This document shows, piece by piece, positions 27,659-34,977 of a DNA stretch of 48,305 nt; position 1 is the stretch's first letter; every line of letters begins with the position of its first letter. The position numbers and the translations under genes are program-made. The DNA is from Alphaproteobacteria bacterium (GTDB lineage Bacteria > Pseudomonadota > Alphaproteobacteria > GCA-2731375). The notes beneath the pieces are model-generated. The model was given only the letters and a program-made list of their open reading frames with translations, was not told the origin of the DNA and did not search any database. The stretch is from positions 1 to 48,305 of the forward strand of contig JASLMH010000012.1 of assembly GCA_030746635.1 (NCBI GenBank), given 5' to 3'.

Positions 27659-29329
27659 ATGTCGCAGGATTTGCCAAGAATCTCCGATCGTTACAGCGCC
27701 GAAGACATCGAGTCCTTCTACCAGACCGGTTATTGGACCACCCAAACTCTCATAGATATGGTCGACGACTGGGCCAGCAAACGGCCCAGCGACATTTTCG
27801 TTACCGACGCTTCCACGGCGCTTGCCTTTGCCGAGTTGCGCGATCGCGCCTATCGCACGGCCGCCGGTCTTGCGCGCTCCGGCATCAAGGCCGGCGACCG
27901 CGTTGTCGTCCAACTCCCGAACTGGACCGATTTCGTTGCCGCCGTGGTGGCCGTGGCCCGCTGTCGGGCCATCGTGGTGCCCATCATGCCGATCTATCGC
28001 CACGACGAAGTCGGCTACATCCTCCGGCATTCCGGCGCCCGTGCCGTGATCACCTGCAAGGAGTTCGGCGGTTTCGACTTCGCCGCCATGTATCGCGAAG
28101 TGTGCGCTGATTGCCCCGATGTCGGCGCTGTTTACCTGGCCCGCGTCGCCGAACCCGATGGCGGCGCTCAGCCGATGTCGTCGCTGCTGGTCGACGGCGA
28201 AATCGATGACATCCTTGGCGAGCTTGGCGAAGGTCCCGGCGCCGACGACGGCCATCTCATCATCTACACCTCTGGCACGACGGCGCGCCCCAAGGGTTGT
28301 TTTCACACCTGGAACACCCTGGCCTTTTCGGTGCGTATGATCGCCCGGAGCCTTGCCTACGGCGCCAGCGACGTGGCGTTCGGCCCTTCTCCAATCACCC
28401 ACGGCACCGGCTATATGACCGGTGTCCTTATGCCCCTGGTCTATGGCAGTCAGAGCCATTTCATGGAGTCCTGGGACCCGACGGAAGCTCCGGCCCGGAT
28501 CGCGAAATACGGCTGTACCACGACGATGACGGCAACGCCGTTCCTGCAAATGATGCTTGATGCCTATGACCCGGAGATCCACGACGTAAGCAGCATGCGG
28601 CTCTGGGTGGCGGCGGGCGCGCCAATTCCAGCATCGGTATTCGAACGCTCCCGAAGTGTTTTGCCGAACCTGGAGGTGCTAAGCCTCTATGGGCGCAGCG
28701 AGAACTTTCTCACCACCATGTGCGATACCGGCAGCGACCCGGAATTGTCGACGACCTCCGACGGTTGCGCGCCGGCTGGTGTGGAGATTGCCGCCGTCGA
28801 CGTAAACGGAAACCCGGTCCGGCCAGGTGAGGAAGGCGATCTTTGCTACAAGGGTCCCGGACATATGATCGAGTATTTCCGGCAGCCGGACCTGACCGCC
28901 GAGCTGTTCACCGAAGATGGTTTCTCGCGCTCAGGGGATCTCGGCACGATCAATGGAGCCGGCTACCTGCGTGTTACCGGCCGGCTCAAGGATATTATCA
29001 TCCGCGGCGGCATGAATATCAGTGCCGTTGAAGTTGAGAACCTACTGCTTACCCATCCCGCGGTGCAAAACGTGGCCGTGGTGGCAATGCCGGACGAACG
29101 GCTCGGCGAGAAGGCCTGTGCCTATATCGTTCCGGCCGTGGGCATGCAGCCCCGCCTCGAAGATCTGGTGTCCTATCTACGGGACGAGCACGACTTCGCC
29201 ATCCAAAAACTTCCCGAACGGATCGAGCTGGTCGACGCCCTGCCGATGACCGCCACCGGCAAGGTGCAAAAGCACCTCTTGCGCGCGGATGTGGCCGAGA
29301 AACTAAGTGGTGAGCCTACGCTTTCTTGA
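27659..29329 (+). CDS. AMP-dependent CoA ligase (cyclohexanecarboxylate-CoA ligase-like)
   Basis: A 556-residue acyl/aryl-CoA ligase. Motifs: IIYTSGTTARPKG (Ala replaces the usual Gly in TTGxPKG), WVAAGAPIPASV, LSLYGRSENFL (where most have YG-TE), the hinge GYLRVTGRLKDIIIRGGMNI and the catalytic Lys in MTATGKVQKHLL. Its N-terminus (SFYQTGYWTTQTLIDMVDDWA) resembles ligases annotated for cyclohexanecarboxylate or dihydroxybenzoate. ATG at 27659 with AAGGAG at good spacing. Divergent from the acyl-CoA dehydrogenase; it probably supplies that enzyme's CoA thioester. The exact acid is an inference from neighbours. Confidence 0.88.
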   Translation: MSQDLPRISDRYSAEDIESFYQTGYWTTQTLIDMVDDWASKRPSDIFVTDASTALAFAELRDRAYRTAAGLARSGIKAGDRVVVQLPNWTDFVAAVVAVARCRAIVVPIMPIYRHDEVGYILRHSGARAVITCKEFGGFDFAAMYREVCADCPDVGAVYLARVAEPDGGAQPMSSLLVDGEIDDILGELGEGPGADDGHLIIYTSGTTARPKGCFHTWNTLAFSVRMIARSLAYGASDVAFGPSPITHGTGYMTGVLMPLVYGSQSHFMESWDPTEAPARIAKYGCTTTMTATPFLQMMLDAYDPEIHDVSSMRLWVAAGAPIPASVFERSRSVLPNLEVLSLYGRSENFLTTMCDTGSDPELSTTSDGCAPAGVEIAAVDVNGNPVRPGEEGDLCYKGPGHMIEYFRQPDLTAELFTEDGFSRSGDLGTINGAGYLRVTGRLKDIIIRGGMNISAVEVENLLLTHPAVQNVAVVAMPDERLGEKACAYIVPAVGMQPRLEDLVSYLRDEHDFAIQKLPERIELVDALPMTATGKVQKHLLRADVAEKLSGEPTLS

Positions 29330-29407
29330 CAACACCTCCCTGGATCGGCTCCCCAGCGTTGTTGCGAGGTTCGAGCCAAGGACCTTCCAGCGTTCCGCGC
29401 AAGGCCG

Positions 29408-30184
29408 TCAGCGCCAGCGGCTGAAGTCCGGTGCGCGCTTCTCCAGGAAAGCCGCCGCCCCTTCCTGCTGCTCGCCGGATTGATGGTAGCCGGGCGCCAC
29501 CCGGTCCACGATGTCCGCCATCCTGTCACCCATGATCGGCTCCATGTGGATGCGGAAGCTAGCCTTCAGAACCTTGAGGCACGAGGGGCTCAAGGCCAGG
29601 AGTTCTCCGCACCATTTGGCGACCTCGTCGTCGAGTTGTTCCATGGGCACGACGGCGTTGACCAGGCCCCATTCCAGCATCTGCTGGGCGCTGTATTGGC
29701 GGGTCAGCATCCACATCTCGCGGGCCCGCTTATGACCCAGGATGTTGGCCGACTGCGAAACCGGATATCCACTCGCTGGCGAGCCGACACGGGGCCCGGT
29801 CTGGCCGAAGCGGGCATGCTCGGCGGCAATCGTGAAGTCACAGACATAAGCCAGATGGTTGCCGCCGCCGATGGCATAGCCCGGCACCCGGGCGATCACC
29901 GGCTTGGGGCAATCGACCACATACCGCCCCAACCGCCATTCGTTATCCTCGAGACCGCCATCGGCCTCCCATTTGACGTCGCCACCGGCACTGAAGGCGC
30001 GATCGCCGGTGCCGGTCAGCACCACGACGCCAACGCTCTGGTCGTCGTAGGTGCGCAAAACGGCGTCTTCCAACTCGGCGATGGTGTCGCCCGTGAAGGA
30101 ATTAAGCGACTTGGGCCGATTGATGGTGATGGTGCAAACGTAGTCCTTGATATCGAACAGAATGTCCTTGTAGTCGCCGCTCAT
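29408..30184 (-). CDS. Enoyl-CoA hydratase/isomerase family, BadI/MenB-like
   Basis: A 258-residue crotonase. The oxyanion-hole segments FSAGGDVKW and GYAIGGGNHLA and the stretch GHKRAREMWMLTRQYSAQQMLEWGLVNAVV (in pieces) place it nearest to BadI (2-ketocyclohexanecarboxyl-CoA hydrolase) and MenB (DHNA-CoA synthase). Those enzymes share a GS-x-D-xGYG motif; here it reads GSPASGYP, so the catalytic Asp is Ala137. Ring cleavage by the BadI mechanism is therefore doubtful and a hydratase or other C-C lyase role remains open. Good GGAG before the ATG at 30184. Converges with the CoA ligase (78-bp gap). Confidence 0.85.
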   Translation of the reverse strand: MSGDYKDILFDIKDYVCTITINRPKSLNSFTGDTIAELEDAVLRTYDDQSVGVVVLTGTGDRAFSAGGDVKWEADGGLEDNEWRLGRYVVDCPKPVIARVPGYAIGGGNHLAYVCDFTIAAEHARFGQTGPRVGSPASGYPVSQSANILGHKRAREMWMLTRQYSAQQMLEWGLVNAVVPMEQLDDEVAKWCGELLALSPSCLKVLKASFRIHMEPIMGDRMADIVDRVAPGYHQSGEQQEGAAAFLEKRAPDFSRWR

Positions 30185-30211
30185 GGTATCTCCTCTCTTT
30201 TCCTTTTCTGC

Positions 30212-30241
30212 CGGAATGGCGCGGTGGATCTGCCCATTCCG
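30212..30241. promoter_or_regulatory. Inverted repeat upstream of the BadI-like gene
   Basis: Arms CGGAATGG (30212-30219) and CCATTCCG (30234-30241) are perfect complements separated by 14 bp, located just upstream of the crotonase ribosome-binding site. A candidate operator; the 30-bp size fits a TetR- or GntR-type site, but no binding protein is known. Confidence 0.4.
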
Positions 30242-30263
30242 ACGATGTGAAGTGGTGTTCTGG

Positions 30264-30602
30264 CTATTCTATGGGGCGATCCCCGTCGGCGCGAAGCGTC
30301 TCCCTCGCGATGACGAGGCGCTGGATATCCGACGCGCCTTCGCAGATCCGCAGGATGCGCGCGTCGCGGTACAGCGCCTCTACAACCAAAACGGTTTCCT
30401 CGAGCGTTGGTCCGAGTCCTCCGAATACCATCGGAATGGAAAGACCGAACAGTCCCAACTCCCGCATCTCCCGCACGACGTGGTCGGGCAGGTCGTCATG
30501 TTTGGAGAGATAGTCTTCCGCGGGGTTCAACCTATCGTCGACGAACCGCCCAACGCCGTCGAGCAGTAGACCGAAGGTCTCTTGATCCTGGATCATCTTC
30601 AC
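30264..30602 (-). pseudogene. Acyl-CoA dehydrogenase remnant with large internal deletion
   Basis: Only 112 codons remain against about 380 for the family. The first ~75 residues are a normal acyl-CoA dehydrogenase N-terminal helical domain (DHVVREMRELGLFGLSIPMVFGGLG, in pieces), and the frame then passes directly into the extreme C-terminal end (YRDARILRICEGASDIQRLVIAR). The FAD-binding beta domain and most of the C-terminal helices are missing, so it cannot be active. The deletion is in frame. It retains the catalytic-type EG of RICEGASDIQR at the C-terminal end. It lies next to another dehydrogenase fragment in a visibly rearranged stretch. Confidence 0.82.
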
Positions 30603-30724
30603 TTTCCCAGCCTTTGTCCCTCAAGTATCGCGCCGCCTGGCCCGGGGCGATACGCCGGCTTGGAGGGCATTTTGCCGCTGTCGCGGTTTCCCCTGACGCC
30701 CGGCCGGAGGAAATTCGGCCTGCC

Positions 30725-31198
30725 TTAGTCTCTTCTATGCTTGAACGACCGCCCGCGCATCATGGCGGCGATCACATTTCGCAACACCTCGAGCGTGCCC
30801 GCCGCAGAGGCATAGTTTCGCCAGCCGCGATACATACGTTCCGGCGGCGCACCGGTGGCATAGCCGAAGTGGCCGCAAATCTGCATCGCCTCGTTGGTGA
30901 ATTTCTGAACCATCTCGCTGGCGAAAAGCCTGGCCATGGCCGTGTCGTAGGCGTCGGGGACGCGGTGCTCGTTCACATTGCCGGCGGCCCGGTACGACAT
31001 CAGACGCGCCGCATGCAGTTGCGTCGCCATGTCGGCGATAGTCCATTGCAGGCCCCGGAACTCACAGATCGGTCGGCCGAACTGCCGCCGCTCCTCTGAA
31101 TACTTCACGGCGAATTCCAATGCGGCCTGGGTATAGAGCACGCCGGTGCCCGGCGCGATCACCACGATGAACGAGGTCAGGAGAAATCCGGAGCTCAT
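30725..31198 (-). pseudogene. LysE-acyl-CoA dehydrogenase chimera
   Basis: A 157-codon frame whose first 23 codons (MSSGFLLTSFIVVIAPGTG, then VLYT) are a near-copy of the lysE start at 26328, and whose remainder is the C-terminal third of an acyl-CoA dehydrogenase (ALEFAVKYSEERRQFGRPI, MQICGHFGYATG, GTLEVLRNVIAAMM). The junction is near 31129. Because the dehydrogenase part lacks its N-terminal and FAD domains it should be inactive, and the LysE part is a single helix. Best read as a rearrangement product, although the frame is intact and could be translated as a membrane-anchored fragment. Confidence 0.85.
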
Positions 31199-31233
31199 GC
31201 CAGCAACTCACGCAAATGGCGGCGATGGGTGAC
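31129..31233. repeat. 105-bp direct repeat, copy 2
   Basis: The second copy of the lysE 5' segment (see 26259-26363), about 94% identical. On its left it joins an acyl-CoA dehydrogenase fragment and on its right a truncated receiver domain, so both edges are breakpoints. Confidence 0.9.
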
Positions 31234-31419
31234 CAGACAGACGTCGAATGGCCCCTCCATCAACATGGTCCGGGCGACGTCGGGACCAGGCGCCCATTTG
31301 ACGGTTGCCTCGAAACAGGGGATTTCGCCCAGGAGCTGTTCGATGATCAGGGCATGGTCAGCATCCCCGTCAACGACGAGTACATTCAGGTCTGGTCCTG
31401 CGCTCTGCTGTTCCAGCAT
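31195..31419 (-). pseudogene. Response-regulator receiver domain truncated before its phosphoacceptor
   Basis: From the Met at 31419 (an earlier in-frame start exists at 31464) the frame encodes a receiver-domain N-terminus: LNVLVVDGDADHALIIEQLL with the acidic pocket, then GPFDVCLV, after which the phosphoacceptor Asp is expected. Instead the sequence enters the 105-bp repeat and ends in THRRHLRELLA. About 40% of a receiver is left and the key Asp is gone. Its stop overlaps the ATG of the lysE chimera (ATGA), a consequence of the repeat. Non-functional as a phosphoacceptor. Confidence 0.75.
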
Positions 31420-31508
31420 GAAGCGGCCCTTGACGATACTGTCCGGAATTGCGCTGGCGACCATTCAACCGAATCGGCGTTAAGGATTTCCATACACATA
31501 TGGTTACT

Positions 31509-31538
31509 AGCGGCCGGCCGCTCAGACCGACTAGTCGG
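31509..31538. repeat. Two adjacent perfect palindromes at the racemase stop codon
   Basis: AGCGGCCGGCCGCT (31509-31522, 14 bp) and CCGACTAGTCGG (31527-31538, 12 bp) are each perfectly self-complementary. The second contains the stop codon of the alpha-methylacyl-CoA racemase gene. They have no loop or T-run, so they are poor terminators; protein binding or a recombination scar is possible. Confidence 0.5.
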
Positions 31539-32667
31539 CGAACGCGATGGCGCCGGCGTCGCTCAATGCGGCCATTTCCTCGCCGCCATAGCCCAGCCCG
31601 TCGAGCACCTCTTCGGTGTCGGCGCCGGCCGCGCGCGACGCGGATTGAATGCCGGCGGCGGTGCGGCTGAAACGGGGGCTTGGTGCTGCCTGCAGAAAGC
31701 CGTCGTGTTCGACGAAGGTCCGCCGGGCCAGGTTGTGGGGGTGTCGGGGCGCTTCGGCCAGGCTCAACACCGGCGCGAAGCAGACATCGGTGCCCTCCAG
31801 TATCTCGCACCACTCATCGCGGCTCTTCGACTTGAAGATCGCCTCCAGCTCCTCTGTGTACTCGGGCCAGCGTTCCCGGCTCATCTGCTCGGCGAAGCGG
31901 TCCTTGTCCAGCCCGAGTTTCTCGAGCAGCAGGTCGTAGAACTGCGGCTCCAGCGAGACGATGGAGATGTGTCTTCCGTCCTTGGTTTCATAGGCACGGG
32001 CGAAGTGACTGCCGCCGTCGAGGATATTGGACTCCCGTTCATCGACATAGGCCCCCTGGGAGTGCCGGGCGAAGATCACCGAGGCCAATGTGGCCGCGCC
32101 GTCCACCATGGCCGCATCGACCACCTGCCCCCGGCCCGATGCCCGCGCCTCGAACAGCGCGCAGGCCATCCCGAACGCCAACAACAGGCCGCCGCCGCCG
32201 AAATCGCCGATCAGGTTCAACGGCATCACGGGCGGCCGTCCCTTGGGCCCGATGGTGTGCAGCACGCCCGCGAGCGCGATGTAGTTGGTATCGTGACCCG
32301 CCGCCCCGGCCAGCGGGCCATCCTGGCCCCAACCCGTCATCCGGCCGTAGACCAGCCGCGGATTGCGCCCCAGGCAGACCTCCGGCCCCAGCCCCAAGCG
32401 CTCCATGACGCCTGGACGGAAGCCTTCGATCAATCCGTCCGCCGATGCAAGCAGCCGCAGCGCCACGTCCACGGCGCCCGGATGTTTCAAGTTGAGCGCC
32501 AGGGATTTGCGGCCCCGCGACAGGGCATCTTTCGGTGCGTCCGACGGCGTGCCCGGCCGGTCGACCCGGATCACCTCCGCCCCCATGTCCGAGAGCATCA
32601 TGCCGCAAAACGGTCCGGGCCCGATGCCGGCAAACTCCACGATCCGAACTCCAGCCAGTGGTCCCAT
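31531..32667 (-). CDS. Alpha-methylacyl-CoA racemase (family III CoA-transferase fold)
   Basis: A 378-residue CaiB/BaiF-fold protein of the racemase branch, which interconverts (2R)- and (2S)-methylacyl-CoA so that the S-form can enter beta-oxidation. The catalytic residues match M. tuberculosis MCR: His125 (AGHDTNYIALAG) and Asp155 (LIGDFGGGG), with Glu in SLEPQFY. The N-terminal GPGPFCGMMLSDMGAEVIRVDRP (in pieces) binds CoA. The ATG at 32667 has GGGAG upstream; the frame is open far upstream but that is antisense to the thiolase. It is the last gene of a leftward DUF35-thiolase-racemase operon, 16 bp after the thiolase stop. Confidence 0.9.
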   Translation of the reverse strand: MGPLAGVRIVEFAGIGPGPFCGMMLSDMGAEVIRVDRPGTPSDAPKDALSRGRKSLALNLKHPGAVDVALRLLASADGLIEGFRPGVMERLGLGPEVCLGRNPRLVYGRMTGWGQDGPLAGAAGHDTNYIALAGVLHTIGPKGRPPVMPLNLIGDFGGGGLLLAFGMACALFEARASGRGQVVDAAMVDGAATLASVIFARHSQGAYVDERESNILDGGSHFARAYETKDGRHISIVSLEPQFYDLLLEKLGLDKDRFAEQMSRERWPEYTEELEAIFKSKSRDEWCEILEGTDVCFAPVLSLAEAPRHPHNLARRTFVEHDGFLQAAPSPRFSRTAAGIQSASRAAGADTEEVLDGLGYGGEEMAALSDAGAIAFAD

Positions 32668-32683
32668 GAGAAACTCCCTATGT

Positions 32684-33832
32684 TCAGGCGGCGGCGGCCA
32701 GCACGTGGACGAGGCAAACGGCGCCGACACCCACCATGTGGGCCAGGCCCAGGCGGGCGCCCGGATGCTGTCGCAGGCCGGCTTCGCCGCGCAGTTGGGC
32801 CGCGATCTCGCAGATCTGCCCGACACCGGTCGGGCCGATCGGATGGCCCATGGCGAGCAGGCCGCCGGATGGACTGACGGCAACCCGCCCACCGATGTCG
32901 AACTGGCCCTCGGCCAATTGCGAGGCCGCGCCGCCCGCCGGCGCCAGCCCCATCGCCTCGATGTAGAGCAGCTCTTCGACCGTGAATGCATCGTGCAGCT
33001 CGATCACGTCGAGCGCATCCGCCGCGATGCCGGCGTCCGCGAGCGCGATTTCGGTGGTCTCGCGGGTCAATGCCGCATCGAAGTTCTCGGCTTGGTAGAC
33101 GGTCTCGGACCGCGCGGCGGACGACAGCACGCGCACCGCGCGCGCCGGATCGAGTCCCAGCCTGGCGATCGCGTCCTCGGAGGCGACGATCGCCGCCGCC
33201 GCGCCTTCGCCGATCGGGCAGCATTGCAACCGCGTCAACGGACCGCTGATTTGTGGCGGGGCCAGGACCTCCTCCAGCGTGCGTTCCTTCTGGCGTTGCG
33301 CATTCGGATTGCCGGCGCCGTTCCTGGCGTTCTTGACCGCGACCATGGCGAACTGTTCCGGCGTCGCGCCGTGGTCGAACATGTAGCGGTTGGCCAGCAG
33401 CGCGAAATGCGTGAACGGCACGATGCGGCCGGCCGCCAGGTCGCGCACGCCGGCGGCGGTGGTGGGCCGCCGGAAAGCCGCCGGCTTGTCGACGCCGACC
33501 GCGATGGCGACCTCGACCAGCCCCGAGGCCACGTCGATGCAGGCCTGACGAAAGGCGGTGGAACCCGAGGCGGAGGCGTTCTCGACCTGGGTCATCGGGA
33601 TGCCGGAGGCGCCGAGATGGCGGTACATCAATCTGGACAGGCCCATGGCGGTGGTCGCGGTACCGGTATAGGCGGTCTCCACCGCCTGCCAGTCCAGTCC
33701 GGCGTCGGCCAGGGCCGCGCGGACGGCGTGAACGCCGAGCGCGGTGTAGGGCGTGTCGCCCGGCCGCTGGTAGGGGTGAAGGCCGACCCCAACGACCGAT
33801 ACCGGCCGCATTTCGCGAAGTGTCCGGCTCAT
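32684..33832 (-). CDS. Thiolase-fold protein lacking the nucleophilic Cys (SCPx/Ltp2-like)
   Basis: A 382-residue SCPx/lipid-transfer type thiolase homologue. The active-site loop that normally reads VENACASG reads VENASASG, so the nucleophile Cys is Ser87 (codon TCC at 33572-33574). The HDAF loop (ELHDAFTVEELLY) and GHPIGPTG remain. Loss of the Cys together with an adjacent, coupled DUF35 gene is the pattern of the Ltp2-ChsH2 steroid side-chain retro-aldolase, in which a thiolase fold cleaves a beta-hydroxy-acyl-CoA to a ketone or aldehyde and a shorter acyl-CoA. ATG overlaps the DUF35 stop (ATGA). The alternative is a degenerate thiolase with a binding role. Confidence 0.87.
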   Translation of the reverse strand: MSRTLREMRPVSVVGVGLHPYQRPGDTPYTALGVHAVRAALADAGLDWQAVETAYTGTATTAMGLSRLMYRHLGASGIPMTQVENASASGSTAFRQACIDVASGLVEVAIAVGVDKPAAFRRPTTAAGVRDLAAGRIVPFTHFALLANRYMFDHGATPEQFAMVAVKNARNGAGNPNAQRQKERTLEEVLAPPQISGPLTRLQCCPIGEGAAAAIVASEDAIARLGLDPARAVRVLSSAARSETVYQAENFDAALTRETTEIALADAGIAADALDVIELHDAFTVEELLYIEAMGLAPAGGAASQLAEGQFDIGGRVAVSPSGGLLAMGHPIGPTGVGQICEIAAQLRGEAGLRQHPGARLGLAHMVGVGAVCLVHVLAAAA

Positions 33833-34257
33833 GCAGCACCTCCCCCGGCGTCTCCGCGATCTTCAATCCGGAAGCGCGGCTCGACCACGTCGTTGCCGTC
33901 AGCGTCCGTGCGCAGCTCCGCCCATTGGGCCGCCACCCGCGAACCGATGGCATCGATGGTGGCTGGCTCGCTCATCAGGCCACGGATCAGCGGCCCATCA
34001 TCGAGCTGCACTTCGGCGACCGTGAACGGCGCCTCGATGTCCTCGCCGGCATGGACGTAGACGGTGGCGAGGGAATGCAAGGTGCCGGCGGCAGCGAGCG
34101 GGACGGCGCGCAATCCCTCGGCGCCGGCGCCGCAGATCTCGCAGCCGATCCCCAAGGGCGGGAAGAATGTCGTACCACAGGCATCGCAACGGCTGCCGTG
34201 GAGGGTTGGTAAAGGATTTTCCGGATCGTAAAGGCCCGGGTCCGCCGCCACTCTCAT
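33829..34257 (-). CDS. DUF35 / Zn-ribbon OB-fold protein, partner of the thiolase-like protein
   Basis: A 142-residue protein with a rubredoxin-like zinc ribbon (Cys24, Cys27, Cys39, Cys42 in CDACGTTFFPP and GCEICG) followed by an OB-fold (AAAGTLHSLATVYVHAGEDIEAPFTVAEVQLDDG in pieces). DUF35 proteins bind acyl-CoA and form complexes with thiolase-fold enzymes, where they shape the active site. First gene of the leftward operon; ATG at 34257 has AAGGAG upstream and the stop overlaps the thiolase start by 4 bp. Divergent from a TetR regulator. Confidence 0.9.
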   Translation of the reverse strand: MRVAADPGLYDPENPLPTLHGSRCDACGTTFFPPLGIGCEICGAGAEGLRAVPLAAAGTLHSLATVYVHAGEDIEAPFTVAEVQLDDGPLIRGLMSEPATIDAIGSRVAAQWAELRTDADGNDVVEPRFRIEDRGDAGGGAA

Positions 34258-34274
34258 TGCCTGCTCCTTGATAG

Positions 34275-34296
34275 TTGCTTGACGATTAGCAAGTAA
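34275..34296. promoter_or_regulatory. Candidate TetR operator
   Basis: In the 57-bp divergent gap between the DUF35 and TetR genes lies an imperfect inverted repeat TTGCTTG-N8-CAAGTAA (6 of 7 positions paired). Its position lets one repressor control both directions. The half-site is seen; binding is inferred. Confidence 0.6.
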
Positions 34297-34314
34297 GTGT
34301 AATAGGCTGCCGCC

Positions 34315-34977
34315 ATGGATGTCCACCCAAAAGTTATCCCTTCAAAGGTTTCGAGGCGACGTACCCAGGTTGAACGCCGCGCCCAGGGGGAAAAGGCGCT
34401 GCTCGACGCGGCCGCCGAACTGTTTGCGGCGCAGGGAATCGTCCAGACCTCGCTGGCCCAGATCGGCCAGCGCGCCGGCTACAGTCGGGGACTGGTCAAT
34501 CACCACTTCGGCACCAAGGATGCCCTGATCGATCGTCTGGCCCGGCAGTGCCAGGAGCAGTTCTGGAAGGCTTTCGCCGAGATCGATGTCGAAACCGGAT
34601 TGGAGGGGATTCTGGCGACCATCGATACCTATCTGGCGCAGATTGTTTCGCCAGCGCCTCACGGCCGCGCTTTTCTGGTCATGCGGGCCGCCGCCCTGCC
34701 GGAAGCGTCCATGGCCCCGACCATTGCCGAAGCGGATGAACGGACCAGAGAGGTGTTCGTTTCCTGGATCGAGACCGGGCACCGCGACGGTTCGATCTCG
34801 CGGCGGGTAAAGGCCGAACCGTTTGCCGCGATCCTGCTTGGGCTGCTGCATGGCCTGGCGGCGCAGTTGTTTGTTGCGCCCGACGCCGTCGACATGGGCG
34901 CGCTCCGATCGCAATGTCACGACGTCGTTCGGGCGGCCCTGGAAGAACGAGAACCCCGACGGGAGGAACGACAATGA
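34315..34977 (+). CDS. TetR-family transcriptional regulator
   Basis: A 220-residue TetR-type repressor. The N-terminal helix-turn-helix is clear: KALLDAAAELFAAQGIVQTS, then LAQIGQRAGYSRGLVNHHFGTKDALI (in pieces). The C-terminal ligand domain is helical and variable; acyl-CoA is a likely inducer given the neighbours. It is divergent from the DUF35-thiolase-racemase operon, and its stop overlaps the ATG of the acyl-CoA dehydrogenase (ATGA), so it heads the TetR-dehydrogenase-ligase operon and probably regulates both directions through the site at 34275-34296. Confidence 0.92.
   Translation: MDVHPKVIPSKVSRRRTQVERRAQGEKALLDAAAELFAAQGIVQTSLAQIGQRAGYSRGLVNHHFGTKDALIDRLARQCQEQFWKAFAEIDVETGLEGILATIDTYLAQIVSPAPHGRAFLVMRAAALPEASMAPTIAEADERTREVFVSWIETGHRDGSISRRVKAEPFAAILLGLLHGLAAQLFVAPDAVDMGALRSQCHDVVRAALEEREPRREERQ

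Noticed and set aside
26259-31233. Composite transposon or insertion sequence ends
   Set aside because: The 105-bp repeats are coding lysE sequence, no transposase is present, and no short terminal inverted repeats or small target duplications were seen.
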